The notes under the pieces: model-generated
Told to the model about the DNA's origin: nothing
The model's input: only the letters and a program-made list of their open reading frames with translations
Databases searched by the model: none
Assembly: GCA_007280915.1 (NCBI GenBank)
Contig: QYQL01000011.1
Coordinates: forward strand, 1 to 48,735
From: Verrucomicrobiaceae bacterium
GTDB lineage: Bacteria > Verrucomicrobiota > Verrucomicrobiia > Chthoniobacterales > Terrimicrobiaceae
Direction: 5' to 3'
Length of the DNA: 48,735 bases
Program-made: the position numbers and the translations under genes
Shown: piece by piece, positions 18,213-26,826 of the stretch
How the letters are laid out: each line of letters starts with the position of its first letter
Position numbering within the stretch: position 1 is the stretch's first letter

Positions 18213-19663
18213 TGCAGCTTTTTCTCGAGAATCGCTCCGGCCATCGAGGGGTTGGCCTTGCCTTTCGAGAGCTTCATGAGCTGGCCCTTGAGGAAGTTGA
18301 GCGCGGTCGTTTTTCCGGATTTGTAATCAGCGACGGGGCCCGGATTGGCGGCGATGACCTCGTCGGCAAGAGCCTCGATCGCGCCGGTGTCGCTGACCTG
18401 TTTCAGACCTTTTTCCTCGACGATTGCCGCAGCCTTTTTCCCCGTTGTGAACATCTCGGCAAAAACGTCTTTCCCCTGTTTCGAGTTGATCGTTCCGGAG
18501 TCGATGATGTTGACCAGTTCGTCCAGTGCCTCCGGCGGGACCGGGCAGTCGGAAATCGCGAGCGAAGCATTCGAGAGCGAGCTCTGCAGGTCGTTCAGGA
18601 TCCAGTTCGCCACGTTCTTCGGCTTTTTGGCACCCTTTGCGGCGACTTCGAAATACGAGGCCAGCGCGAGGTCGTTGGCCAGAACGGCGGCGTCGTAATC
18701 GCTGACTCCATAATCCGCGACAAAGCGCGCGCGCTTGTCCCACGGCAGCTCGGGATGGCGTTCGCGCGCGGCCGCCACGAGCGGTTCCGTGCGGACCGGG
18801 AGCAGGTCGGGATCGGGGAAATACCGGTAGTCGTGCGCGCTTTCCTTGATGCGCATGAGCGTCGTCTCGCCCCGCACGTCGTCCCACCGGCGGGTCTCCT
18901 GCTGGAGGGTGCCGCCCGAGCGCAGGATCTCGATCTGGCGCGGAATCTCAAATGCCAGCCCGCGCCGCACGCCCGAGATCGAGTTGAGGTTTTTCAGCTC
19001 GATTTTCGTGCCGAATTTTTCTGTCCCGACCGGGCGCACCGAGACGTTGACGTCGCAGCGGAGCTGGCCTTTTTCCATGTCCGCATCGCTGATGCCACCG
19101 TAGATCATGACCTGCTGGAGCACGGTCAAATACGCGAACGCCTCTTCGGGCGAGGCGATGTCCGCTTCGCCGACGATCTCGAGAAGCGGGGTGCCGGCGC
19201 GGTTGAAATCGATCCCGGTCGCGGTCTCCATGTGGAAGCTTTTCGCCACGTCTTCCTCGAGGTGGATGCGGGTGAGGCGGATCTTTTTGTCCCTGGTTGC
19301 GATCGTCTTCTGGGCGTCCTTCGGATATGCGAGGTCGTGGAGCGGAACCGATCCCCCGAGACAGAACGGCATGTCATACTGGCTGATCTGGTAGTTCTTC
19401 GGCATGTCCGGGTAGAAATAGTTTTTGCGGTCAAATTTGCAGACCGGGCCGATTTCGCATCCGAGCATGAGGCCGGCGAGAGCGGTGAGCTTGAGCGCCT
19501 CCTCGTTCATCACCGGGAGCGCTCCCGGCATGCCCATGCAGACCGGGCAGACGTTTGTGTTCGGCTCGGCACCGTATTCGACTGCGCACGAGCAGAACAT
19601 CTTGCTGCGGGTCTTGAGTTGGACATGGACTTCGAGGCCGATGGTGGCGGTGTATTCGGTCAT
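18209..19663 (-). CDS. gatB: Aspartyl/glutamyl-tRNA amidotransferase subunit B
   Basis: Part of GatCAB, which converts Glu-tRNA(Gln) or Asp-tRNA(Asn) to the amide form. 484 residues beginning [20 protein letters not shown], the invariant GatB start. The zinc-site cysteines are visible (FCSCAVEYG...NVCPVCMGMPGALPV), followed by FDRKNYFYPDMPKNYQISQYD and the C-terminal YqeY-like tail ending LKGQLMKLSKGKANP. It overlaps the CvpA-like gene by 4 nt (ATGA) and is followed by a coupled small ORF. gatA and gatC are not in the window. Confidence 0.97.
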   Translation of the reverse strand: MTEYTATIGLEVHVQLKTRSKMFCSCAVEYGAEPNTNVCPVCMGMPGALPVMNEEALKLTALAGLMLGCEIGPVCKFDRKNYFYPDMPKNYQISQYDMPFCLGGSVPLHDLAYPKDAQKTIATRDKKIRLTRIHLEEDVAKSFHMETATGIDFNRAGTPLLEIVGEADIASPEEAFAYLTVLQQVMIYGGISDADMEKGQLRCDVNVSVRPVGTEKFGTKIELKNLNSISGVRRGLAFEIPRQIEILRSGGTLQQETRRWDDVRGETTLMRIKESAHDYRYFPDPDLLPVRTEPLVAAARERHPELPWDKRARFVADYGVSDYDAAVLANDLALASYFEVAAKGAKKPKNVANWILNDLQSSLSNASLAISDCPVPPEALDELVNIIDSGTINSKQGKDVFAEMFTTGKKAAAIVEEKGLKQVSDTGAIEALADEVIAANPGPVADYKSGKTTALNFLKGQLMKLSKGKANPSMAGAILEKKLQ

Positions 19664-20505
19664 GGTTTTTTCTGAGATGGTGTTGGAAAGGCGTAATCGA
19701 GAGCTTTTTGAAGGTCAAACTCAGTGAGCTGCTTCTGGAGCACCGGATCCTGCATGGCGTTCAGGAGCGCTCTGTTCTGCATGAGAAGAAGAAAGTTTTT
19801 TTGTTCAGCGGCTGCGGATACGGAACGATCGTTGAGCAGGGCGGCCACGCGGGGATTTTGCATGATTTCCTGGACCCCCGGGTAGTCGAGGAACCGCATC
19901 ATGGCCTCCTGGTCGGACGTGAGCTTCCCGACTTTGGTCAGAATGTCATAGATCTTCGGCGGGATGATATCCACCGACTCGACGACTTTTCCGGCAGGTC
20001 CGAGCTCCAAGGATTCCTTCAACGTGAGCATTCCCTTCGCGATGGGAGGGATCGCGCCGGCCGGCCGGTTGCCTGCTGCGATCCCTGCGGCCACCCCGAA
20101 TGTCCGGATGAGAGTGATCCCTCCCCAGACCAACGCCAGGCCGGTCAGGAGACCGAAAAATGCTCCGCCTGCGCCGTAGAACAAGCGCACGAGCCCCGAG
20201 GATTGCTGTCCGGTGCGCTTGAAAAGGATGGCACCCAGGAAAAGCATGAGCCCGAGAATCAGCAGCGTCAAAAACGAGCCAACCAACGCCCCCGCGAGAA
20301 ATCCGTAACCGGGTGCCACCTTCTCCACGACAAAAGCGGTTGCCTGCCCGGCCAGCATGCCGAGGACTCCGGAGAAAATGAAGGCGCAGAAATGGATTCC
20401 GCTGCGTACAACCCCCCGCCTCCAGCCGGCGAATGTCTCCCAAAGGAGAAAAAGAATCGCGGCAAGGAAAAGGATCCCCTGCCAGAACGGAGAGGCAAAA
20501 TTCAT
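19660..20505 (-). CDS. CvpA-family-like membrane protein
   Basis: 281-residue protein with four predicted membrane segments in the first 135 residues (around [59 protein letters not shown] and [18 protein letters not shown]). A soluble C-terminal half carries helical repeats such as [21 protein letters not shown]. The membrane part has the layout and Gly/Phe-rich helices of the CvpA (colicin V production accessory) family. The C-terminal extension is unusual for that family. It is coupled by ATGA overlaps to aroC upstream and gatB downstream. The function of CvpA proteins is not settled and none is proposed. Confidence 0.65.
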   Translation of the reverse strand: MNFASPFWQGILFLAAILFLLWETFAGWRRGVVRSGIHFCAFIFSGVLGMLAGQATAFVVEKVAPGYGFLAGALVGSFLTLLILGLMLFLGAILFKRTGQQSSGLVRLFYGAGGAFFGLLTGLALVWGGITLIRTFGVAAGIAAGNRPAGAIPPIAKGMLTLKESLELGPAGKVVESVDIIPPKIYDILTKVGKLTSDQEAMMRFLDYPGVQEIMQNPRVAALLNDRSVSAAAEQKNFLLLMQNRALLNAMQDPVLQKQLTEFDLQKALDYAFPTPSQKKP

Positions 20506-21593
20506 CGCGGCAGGACGTCCAGAGCCCGCTGGCGGAGCGCATGATCGCAGAGCACCAGAGCCGTCATCGCCTCAACGATCGGAACCGCGCGCGGCACGAC
20601 ACACGGGTCGTGGCGACCCCGCGCCGCCAGGGTGGAGACGTTGCCCTCCACGGTGACCGTATCCTGATTTTTTGCGATGGTTGCAGTCGGTTTGAAAGCG
20701 ATCCGGAACGTCACATGTTCGCCATTGCTGATCCCGCCCTGAACTCCTCCCGAGCGGTTGCTTGTTGTCCTTACCTTTCCGTCCTCCATTTGATACGGGT
20801 CGTTGTGTTCCGATCCGCGGAGACGCGTGCCCCCGAAGCCGGATCCGATCTCAAAGCCTTTTGTTGCCGGCAGACTGAGCATCGCCTTGGCCAGATCGGC
20901 TTCCAGCCGGTCGAAGACAGGTTCGCCCAGGCCCGCAGGACATCCGCGCACCACGGCCTCGATGACGCCCCCGACGCTGTCACCCTCGCCGCGCACTTGC
21001 TTGATCCTCTCGATCATCAGCGTGGCGGCAGCGGGATCAGGACAGCGGACCGCGTTCGCCTCGATGTCTCGGGCGGTCACGACGGCGGCATCCACCGATG
21101 ACCCGATGTCATGGACGGTTGAGACCCAAGCAAGAATCTCAATCTCCGGATACAGCGCGCGCAGGATTTTTTTCGCGACCGCTCCGGCGGCCACCCGGCC
21201 GATTGTTTCGCGGGCCGACGAGCGTCCGCCGCCCTCCCAGTTCCTCACTCCGTATTTCGCCTGATAGGTATAGTCGGCATGGGAGGGGCGGAAGTGGGTT
21301 TCCATCTCCCGGTATGCCTCCGGGCGCGCATCCGCATTGCGGACCATGATGGAAATCGGGGTGCCGAGGGTGACACCTCTGAAGACGCCGGAAAGAATCG
21401 TGCAGGTGTCCTCTTCCTTGCGTGGCGTGACAATGTCGCTCTGCCCAGGCCGCCTGCGGTCGAGATCCGGCTGGATGTCGGCTTCGGAAAGGGGAAGTCG
21501 GGGCGGACACCCGTCGATGACGACCCCGACGCCGCCTCCATGAGACTCCCCCCAGGTCGATATCCGGAGCAATGTTCCAAACGTGCTTGCCAT
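20502..21593 (-). CDS. aroC: Chorismate synthase
   Basis: Converts EPSP to chorismate with reduced FMN, the last shikimate-pathway step. 363 residues beginning [17 protein letters not shown], with the signature [36 protein letters not shown] and [15 protein letters not shown]; all the FMN- and substrate-binding segments are intact. It is the first gene of the long minus-strand run and overlaps the next gene by 4 nt. The 356 bp upstream separate it from an AT-richer islet. Confidence 0.97.
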   Translation of the reverse strand: MASTFGTLLRISTWGESHGGGVGVVIDGCPPRLPLSEADIQPDLDRRRPGQSDIVTPRKEEDTCTILSGVFRGVTLGTPISIMVRNADARPEAYREMETHFRPSHADYTYQAKYGVRNWEGGGRSSARETIGRVAAGAVAKKILRALYPEIEILAWVSTVHDIGSSVDAAVVTARDIEANAVRCPDPAAATLMIERIKQVRGEGDSVGGVIEAVVRGCPAGLGEPVFDRLEADLAKAMLSLPATKGFEIGSGFGGTRLRGSEHNDPYQMEDGKVRTTSNRSGGVQGGISNGEHVTFRIAFKPTATIAKNQDTVTVEGNVSTLAARGRHDPCVVPRAVPIVEAMTALVLCDHALRQRALDVLPR

Positions 21594-21949
21594 GATGCCC
21601 GACTATCAAATCCGAAGACACCCGAGGAATCACGCGAAAACTGGTGGTCGGAGTCGGACAGGGTGTGATCAAATGGGAAGGGGAGGTTGAAAAATCTGAC
21701 GTGGGCGGACGTCCCGGCCCGCCGGTCCATCCGCAGCGGTTGGTCCGGAGACCCAACTACCGTGGCCGGACGGGAACATGATTCAGTTCAACAGGATATC
21801 TCAAGCCAACCATATCTGTTTCCTGATGCCGTTATGCGCGCGCCCTCAAAATCAAATCTTTCTCCCTTGCGAAGCATGCCCATATTTTCGACCCATACAA
21901 CGTTGCACGGAAACAAACGAATCAGTAAAATATCCCCCTGTTAGCCCTC
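21594..21949. other. Intergenic region between aroC and an AT-rich islet
   Basis: 356 bp with no supported gene. The first half is GC-rich and holds a hairpin repeat (21701-21775). From about 21780 the composition shifts to AT-richer DNA that continues through the next two genes, suggesting a boundary. No promoter stood out on inspection. Confidence 0.4.
21701..21775. repeat. GC-rich palindromic repeat with GTGG-GGACG units
   Basis: About 75 bp containing a direct pair GTGGGCGGACG (21701) and GTGGCCGGACG (21762). Hairpin potential includes GGCGG/CCGCC around ACGTCCCGGC, and GTTGG/CCAAC around TCCGGAGAC. It shares the CGTCCCGGCC core with the element at 6705-6761, so both may belong to one family of dispersed repeats. 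This is inferred from two sites only. Confidence 0.45.
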
Positions 21950-22291
21950 ATGAGCACGCTCGTTGCATCATTCCCATCTCTCGCCTCGGAGTTGTCACGC
22001 GGCTTGCGTGCCGCAGGGCGAGGGCCGCTCGCAGACCAAGTTGATGCAGCGGCGATTACCAGAGTCACGTTTGATGACGCTGTGAATGCTGGCTATATCT
22101 ACTTGCAGCCTTCGCGTGAGCTGAATGTTGTGGAAACGAACATTATGGACGTCCGGCATGGAGAGACGCTTGAGGTTGAGACGCCCTACTGGACCAATAT
22201 TGACGCCGACAATTTCGGTCGCTTGATGGGTATCCAAATACTTGCGCCTGGAGATATGAAAGACGAGTTGAGGAAGCATGCAGACGTCTGA
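21950..22291 (+). CDS. Small hypothetical protein, DUF2283-like
   Basis: 113 residues, not firmly recognised. The middle and end (AGYIYLQPSRELNVVET..., then WTNIDADNFGRLMGIQILAPG) resemble the strand pattern of DUF2283 proteins, which are small and often carry a YIYL strand and a D-x-x-G-R-x-x-G-I-x-I-L ending. The first 35 residues are unlike that family. Base composition is AT-richer than the flanking operons, and the next gene is an AbiEii-like nucleotidyltransferase 133 nt downstream. Together they may be an accessory pair. The link is inference. Confidence 0.55.
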   Translation: MSTLVASFPSLASELSRGLRAAGRGPLADQVDAAAITRVTFDDAVNAGYIYLQPSRELNVVETNIMDVRHGETLEVETPYWTNIDADNFGRLMGIQILAPGDMKDELRKHADV

Positions 22292-22424
22292 CCAAACGCT
22301 GCAGCGAATCCGACGATCGCGCTCCGGTTTCAATCGCCCGCCCTCGTGGGGTGGGTCGATGAGTTTGGGGTCGTCAGCCAAAGAAATAATCGCCACCTGC
22401 GACTTGGCGTTGTAGTGCTTTTTC

Positions 22425-22961
22425 ATGACCGACAAGCGGTTTTACGACTGGCAGACTGCTGGAGGCACAGACGACGTGATGCGTTTTGTCTCCTGTCTTG
22501 AGCGTGCTGATATTCCGTGGTGCGCGATTGGCGGGGTTGCAGTCAATCATTGGGCCGAAGAGCCGATGGTTACGCGAGATGTCGATTTTGTTGTAGCAGT
22601 CGAGGCGATTGATAAAACGGTTGCGTTGCTCGAAGCCGCTGGTTTTATAACGACTCGATTTGAGTGGTCGATCAACTTCAAGGGAACCTCGCGCGTCAGC
22701 ATACAACTGAGCACAGAAGAATTATACCATTCTTTCCCATCCAGGTCTGTTCCCGCCGATGTTCATGGAATCCTTCTTCGCGTCGCCTCTCTTGAGGATA
22801 CTTTGACGGGCAAGATTGCGGCCTGGCGCGATGCCCGTCGTCGTCAAAGCAAGCGCGTAAAGGATCTTGGAGATATTATTCGACTCATCGAAGCGCACCC
22901 GCGGCTTTGGAGTGTCCTTCCGGCTGAGTTGAAGGGGCAAATTGAAAAACCGGAGGAATAA
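22425..22961 (+). CDS. Nucleotidyltransferase-fold protein (AbiEii/MNT-like)
   Basis: 178 residues. The nucleotidyltransferase signature is visible: CAIGGVAVNHWAEEPMVTRD followed by VDF, giving the GG...D-x-D pattern of the AbiEii/MNT superfamily. A helical tail follows (ASLEDTLTGKIAAW, KDLGDIIRLIEAHP), as in single-domain AbiEii-like proteins. Such proteins include toxins that modify tRNA or partner proteins, but many are uncharacterised and are not toxins. No typical AbiEi-type antitoxin (wHTH) is adjacent; the small gene upstream is the only candidate partner. No clear ribosome-binding site precedes the ATG, and an internal ATG at 22479 is an alternative. Confidence 0.7.
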   Translation: MTDKRFYDWQTAGGTDDVMRFVSCLERADIPWCAIGGVAVNHWAEEPMVTRDVDFVVAVEAIDKTVALLEAAGFITTRFEWSINFKGTSRVSIQLSTEELYHSFPSRSVPADVHGILLRVASLEDTLTGKIAAWRDARRRQSKRVKDLGDIIRLIEAHPRLWSVLPAELKGQIEKPEE

Positions 22962-23009
22962 ACGAGCGCGGGCATCTGCTATCATGAAGACTCGCAATTT
23001 CGGACACAT

Positions 23010-24497
23010 ATGATTTTTCTCGGTATCGACTGCGGCACTCAGAGCACGAAGACCATTGCCCTCGATTGGGAGACAGGGGAGGTATTGGCCTCCGCCCAGC
23101 GATCGTATGGATTTGTTCCGGATCTTCCTCCGGGGGCGATGGAGCAATATCCCTCGGATTGGGTTTCCGCTGCGGATGAGACCATAAGGAAGGTGCTCGG
23201 GGATTTGGGATCCCGAAAAGCGGAAGTGAAGGGTATTGGCGTGAGTGGGCAGCAGCACGGGTTGGTTCCGCTGGATGCCAAGGGGGATGTCGTGCGTCCC
23301 GCGAAGCTCTGGTGCGATACCTCGACAGCCACCCAATGCGACGAGATCGTGCATCACTTCGGGGGACAGCAGGAAATCATCCGGCGGACCGGCAACGCCA
23401 TGCTCCCGGGCTACACGGCACCGAAAATCCTGTGGCTCCGCGAGAACGAGCCGGACAACTGGAAAAAAACCGCGACGGTCCTCCTGCCGCACGATTATTT
23501 GAACTTCCGGCTTACCGGGCGTGCCTGCATGGAATATGGCGATGCCTCGGGGACCGCCTTGATGGATATCGGTTCGCGGACATGGGCGGGGGATATCGTC
23601 GAATTCATTGCTCCCGACCTGGCATCGAAACTGCCGCCGCTCCAGCCTTCATGCCAGCCCGCGGGGAGACTTTCTGCGAGCCTTGCGGCAGATTGGGGGC
23701 TCTCCGGGGAAATTCTCGTGAGCGCGGGCGGCGGGGACAACATGATGGGGGCGATCGGAACGGGAAACATCCGGGCCGGCGTGGTCACGGCAAGTTTGGG
23801 AACCTCGGGCACGCTCTATGCCTATTCGGATTCTCCGGTCGCGGATATACAAGGCGAGGTGGCAGGGTTTTGCGACAGCACCGACCACTGGCTGCCGCTT
23901 GTTTGCACGATGAACCTCACCCTTATCACGGAACATGTGAGAAACCTTTTTTCATGGGATTTTGCTGGGCTCGACGCGGCGATCTCCTCCGTTCCTGTGG
24001 GCGCGGACGGGCTGCTCATGCTTCCTTATCTGACCGGCGAGCGGACGCCGAACCTGCCCCATGGCACCGGGGTGCTGCACGGGCTCACCATCAACAACTT
24101 CACGCCCGCCCACCTGGCGCGCGCGGCCTCCGAGGCCGTCACGATGGGACTGGGATATGGGTTGTCCCGCTTCCGCGAACTGGGAGTCCAACCTTCCGAG
24201 ATCCGTCTCACCGGCGGCGGGAGCAACAGCGGAGTCTGGAGAAAAATCTGCGCGGATGTCTTCGGCGTCCCGGTCGTCTGTCTCCGCAGCGGCGAGGGGG
24301 CCGGGCTCGGAGCCGCTCTGCAGGCGGGCTGGACGTTCGCGGGCAGCAAAGATCTGGCCGGAATCTGCGCGAGGATTGTTGAGCTCGATGAGTCCACGCG
24401 CGTCGAGCCTGACGCAACCAACGTGCGGCGCTATGGCGAACTTCTGGCCAGGACGGCCGGGCTTCGAGGCGCGCTTCACAAAAACCATTTGATCTGA
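23010..24497 (+). CDS. xylB: Xylulokinase (FGGY-family carbohydrate kinase)
   Basis: Phosphorylates D-xylulose to xylulose 5-phosphate. 495 residues beginning FLGIDCGTQSTKTIAL (phosphate-1 motif), with GIGVSGQQHGLVPLD, KLWCDTSTATQ and the signature region SLGTSGTLYAY. The adenosine motif IRLTGGGSNSGVWRKICADV lies near the end. GQQHG and the W-x-D-x-R/S-like KLWCDT segment fit xylulokinase within FGGY, but other pentulose kinases are possible. No xylose isomerase gene is adjacent; instead the stop overlaps the ubiX start by one base (TGATG). Confidence 0.87.
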   Translation: MIFLGIDCGTQSTKTIALDWETGEVLASAQRSYGFVPDLPPGAMEQYPSDWVSAADETIRKVLGDLGSRKAEVKGIGVSGQQHGLVPLDAKGDVVRPAKLWCDTSTATQCDEIVHHFGGQQEIIRRTGNAMLPGYTAPKILWLRENEPDNWKKTATVLLPHDYLNFRLTGRACMEYGDASGTALMDIGSRTWAGDIVEFIAPDLASKLPPLQPSCQPAGRLSASLAADWGLSGEILVSAGGGDNMMGAIGTGNIRAGVVTASLGTSGTLYAYSDSPVADIQGEVAGFCDSTDHWLPLVCTMNLTLITEHVRNLFSWDFAGLDAAISSVPVGADGLLMLPYLTGERTPNLPHGTGVLHGLTINNFTPAHLARAASEAVTMGLGYGLSRFRELGVQPSEIRLTGGGSNSGVWRKICADVFGVPVVCLRSGEGAGLGAALQAGWTFAGSKDLAGICARIVELDESTRVEPDATNVRRYGELLARTAGLRGALHKNHLI

Positions 24498-25057
24498 TGC
24501 GCATTGTCCTCGCAGCCACCGGAGCCAGCGGCACGATCTACCTGCAGCGTCTGCTCGATTACCTTTCCGGGCCGGAACACGAGTTGCATCTGGTCCTGAC
24601 TCCGTATGCGAAGCAGGTCGTGAACGAGGAGGCCGGAGGGTTGCGCCTGCCCCCGAACATCACCGAACACTCCGACAAGAGCATGAATGCGCCATTTGCG
24701 AGCGGCTCGGCCATTTTCGACGCGATGGTCGTCTGCCCGTGCTCGATGGGGACGCTCGGGCGGATCGCTCACGGGACCAGCGAGTCGCTCATCCTCCGCG
24801 CGGCGGATGTTTTTCTCAAAGAACGCCGGAAGCTGATCCTTGTGCCCCGCGAGACGCCGTGGAACCTGATTCACGCAAAAAATGCCGTGGCAGTTCTCGA
24901 GGCGGGCGCTATTCTTATTCCCGCCATGCCGTCGTTCTACACACGACCAGAAACTTTCGACCAACTGGCGGACACCGTTGTCTGGCGCATTCTCGACCAG
25001 ATCGGTCTCCCGGCACCCAATGCATGCCGATGGAAGGAACAGCCACATGAAGGTTGA
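24497..25057 (+). CDS. ubiX: Flavin prenyltransferase UbiX
   Basis: Attaches a dimethylallyl group to FMN to make prenyl-FMN, the cofactor of UbiD-type decarboxylases. 186 residues starting RIVLAATGASGTIYLQRLL (the TGASG FMN/phosphate loop), with VVCPCSMGTLGRIAHG, VPRETPWNLIHAKN and IPAMPSFYTRPETFDQL. It is coupled at both ends: one-base overlap with xylB and an 11-nt overlap with the next flavoprotein gene. No ubiD gene is in the window, so the client decarboxylase must be elsewhere. Confidence 0.93.
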   Translation: MRIVLAATGASGTIYLQRLLDYLSGPEHELHLVLTPYAKQVVNEEAGGLRLPPNITEHSDKSMNAPFASGSAIFDAMVVCPCSMGTLGRIAHGTSESLILRAADVFLKERRKLILVPRETPWNLIHAKNAVAVLEAGAILIPAMPSFYTRPETFDQLADTVVWRILDQIGLPAPNACRWKEQPHEG

Positions 25058-26291
25058 TGTCGCCATCATCGGCGGCGGACCCGCCGGAAGCACCGCTGCA
25101 ACCCTCTTGGCCAAAGCCGGCCGCCGGGTCATCGTGTTGGAAAAAGATCACTTTCCCAGGTTCCACATCGGCGAGTCCCTCCTCCCGCGCTCGATGTCCA
25201 CACTCGCCCGCATGGGCGTCCTCGAAAAAATCGAGAGTGCCGGGTTCGTCAAAAAATTTGGAGCTGAAATCGCATCCGGCTGCGGGGCGAAGGAATCCCG
25301 GTTTTACTTCAAGGACGGCTTTCGTCCGCGCGGGGACCATGCATTCCAGGTGCCGCGGGCGGAGTTTGACAAGATCCTTCTCGACCACGCCCGCGAGTCC
25401 GGAGCCGACGTTCGCGAGGGGGTTTCTGTGAAAGGGGTGACGTTTCCGGGGAACGAATCACGTCTGGAGACCTCGATCGGCCCCGTGACTTCGGAGTTTG
25501 TCATGGACTGCTCGGGACGGAATACCCTGCTCGCGTCGCAATTCGGTTTGAAGGCTCCGTATAACGGGCTCAACAAATTTGCGGTTTACGCCCACTACGA
25601 GAACGTGGACCGGCCGGAAGGGATGGATGGGACTTTGACCCGGATGATCCGTGCCAGGGACCGCTGGTTTTGGATGATCCCGCTGAGCCCGACAAAGATG
25701 AGCGTGGGCGTGGTTATGGATACTTCGATCTTCCGTTCGCTGCGCAGCACTCCAGCGAAGGTGCTCTCGGACAGCATTTCCATGCTGCCGGTCATGAGGC
25801 AGCGGATGCAACGCAGCGAGCGCTGCACCCCGGTTTATGCCAGCGGGGATTACTCCTACCAGAACTCCTCGCTTCACGGTCGGCGCTGGCTGCTGGCCGG
25901 GGATTCGGCAGGCTTCATCGATCCGGTTTTCAGCAGCGGAATTTTCCTGGCCATGCTCGGGGCGGAGCAGGCGGCGGATGCCATCCATGGTGCGCTGGAA
26001 AATCCCGGGCAGGCCGCGAAGCTTTTCCTCCGCTATCAATGCCGGATGCAGAAAGTCATGAAGATATATCTGGCTTTCGTCCGGGCATGGTATCGCCAGG
26101 AATTTGTGGAGACCGTGCTGAACCCCCAAAACATCCTGGAGATTGTGCCGGCTGTGAATGCCGTGCTGGCAGGCAATGTCGGCACCTCTTTTGCCCTGAC
26201 CTGGCGGCTTTTCCTTTTCCGCGCGATCGTGAATACCCAGCGTTTCATTCCGCTCTGCCCGCGCCTCGCCCTCCAGCCGGAATTTCCATGA
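25047..26291 (+). CDS. FAD-dependent oxidoreductase resembling flavin-dependent halogenases
   Basis: 414 residues from the ATG at 25047 (GGAAGGA upstream). It has an N-terminal FAD-binding GGGPAG at 9-14, LEKDHFPRFHIGESLLP at 31-47 as in halogenase-like enzymes, and the motif W207-F-W-M-I-P212, which matches the W-x-W-x-I-P signature of flavin-dependent halogenases. A Lys (69-70) sits in GFVKKFG, where the pyrrole/phenol halogenases carry their catalytic Lys as far as I recall. GDSAGFIDPVFSSG is the second FAD motif. Geranylgeranyl-reductase-like hydroxylases share part of this pattern, so halogenation is a hypothesis. The gene overlaps ubiX by 11 nt and the lipoprotein gene by 4 nt. Confidence 0.78.
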   Translation: MKVDVAIIGGGPAGSTAATLLAKAGRRVIVLEKDHFPRFHIGESLLPRSMSTLARMGVLEKIESAGFVKKFGAEIASGCGAKESRFYFKDGFRPRGDHAFQVPRAEFDKILLDHARESGADVREGVSVKGVTFPGNESRLETSIGPVTSEFVMDCSGRNTLLASQFGLKAPYNGLNKFAVYAHYENVDRPEGMDGTLTRMIRARDRWFWMIPLSPTKMSVGVVMDTSIFRSLRSTPAKVLSDSISMLPVMRQRMQRSERCTPVYASGDYSYQNSSLHGRRWLLAGDSAGFIDPVFSSGIFLAMLGAEQAADAIHGALENPGQAAKLFLRYQCRMQKVMKIYLAFVRAWYRQEFVETVLNPQNILEIVPAVNAVLAGNVGTSFALTWRLFLFRAIVNTQRFIPLCPRLALQPEFP

Positions 26292-26773
26292 AAAAACCGT
26301 TTCTCCTCCTTCTCCTCCTTCTCGCCGGGTGCGCTTCACAAATCGACACCTCCGACTGGACGCCTCCCCTGCAGAACTCCCGCGCCACCTTCCTCTGGAA
26401 GCACCCTGGAGGGATGCTTGCCGGCGACGCTGCGATAACTAGCGATGTGCGGGGCAACGTCGTCATGCGCCTCACCAAGAATCTCCCGGCTCCGATTCTC
26501 GAGTTCACCTCCATGACCGATGGAAAGTTCCACGCCTCCGGGCCCATGGCTGGCGGCGGCTGGTCCGGCGACGCCTCGCGGGCTCCCGCACGCTTCGCCC
26601 TGTGGACCGCTCTCGCAGCGGCATGGAGGGGCGCCCACTCCGCCCGGGACGGCCGGCAGGAGGTCCATACCGCCACCTATCGTGCGGCTGTATGGAAAGA
26701 AGCGGGGCGGATCAACGAACTCAGCGTCAGCTCAACCGACAACGGCGAGGTCATCCGTTTCGTTTTTCACTGA
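26288..26773 (+). CDS. Putative lipoprotein of unknown function
   Basis: 161 residues from the ATG at 26288, which overlaps the preceding stop (ATGA). The product begins with a hydrophobic run ending LLLAGCAS, a clear lipobox with the acylated Cys at residue 15. The mature sequence has no motif I can name. A stretch AWRGAHSARDGRQEVHTATYRAAVWKE may be exposed, followed by a C-terminal strand VIRFVFH. Its tight coupling to the halogenase-like gene suggests a shared role, perhaps in the envelope; this is inference. Confidence 0.72.
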   Translation: MKKPFLLLLLLLAGCASQIDTSDWTPPLQNSRATFLWKHPGGMLAGDAAITSDVRGNVVMRLTKNLPAPILEFTSMTDGKFHASGPMAGGGWSGDASRAPARFALWTALAAAWRGAHSARDGRQEVHTATYRAAVWKEAGRINELSVSSTDNGEVIRFVFH

Positions 26774-26826
26774 TCCGCGCTTGACTGGGGTGTCCCTCGC
26801 AGGCTTATTGACGCCAATTTCCAGCC

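Noticed and set aside
21995-22435. Minus-strand 146-residue frame over the AT-rich islet
   Set aside because: It lies antisense to the small gene with no motif or start signal; the plus-strand frame has the better composition and context.
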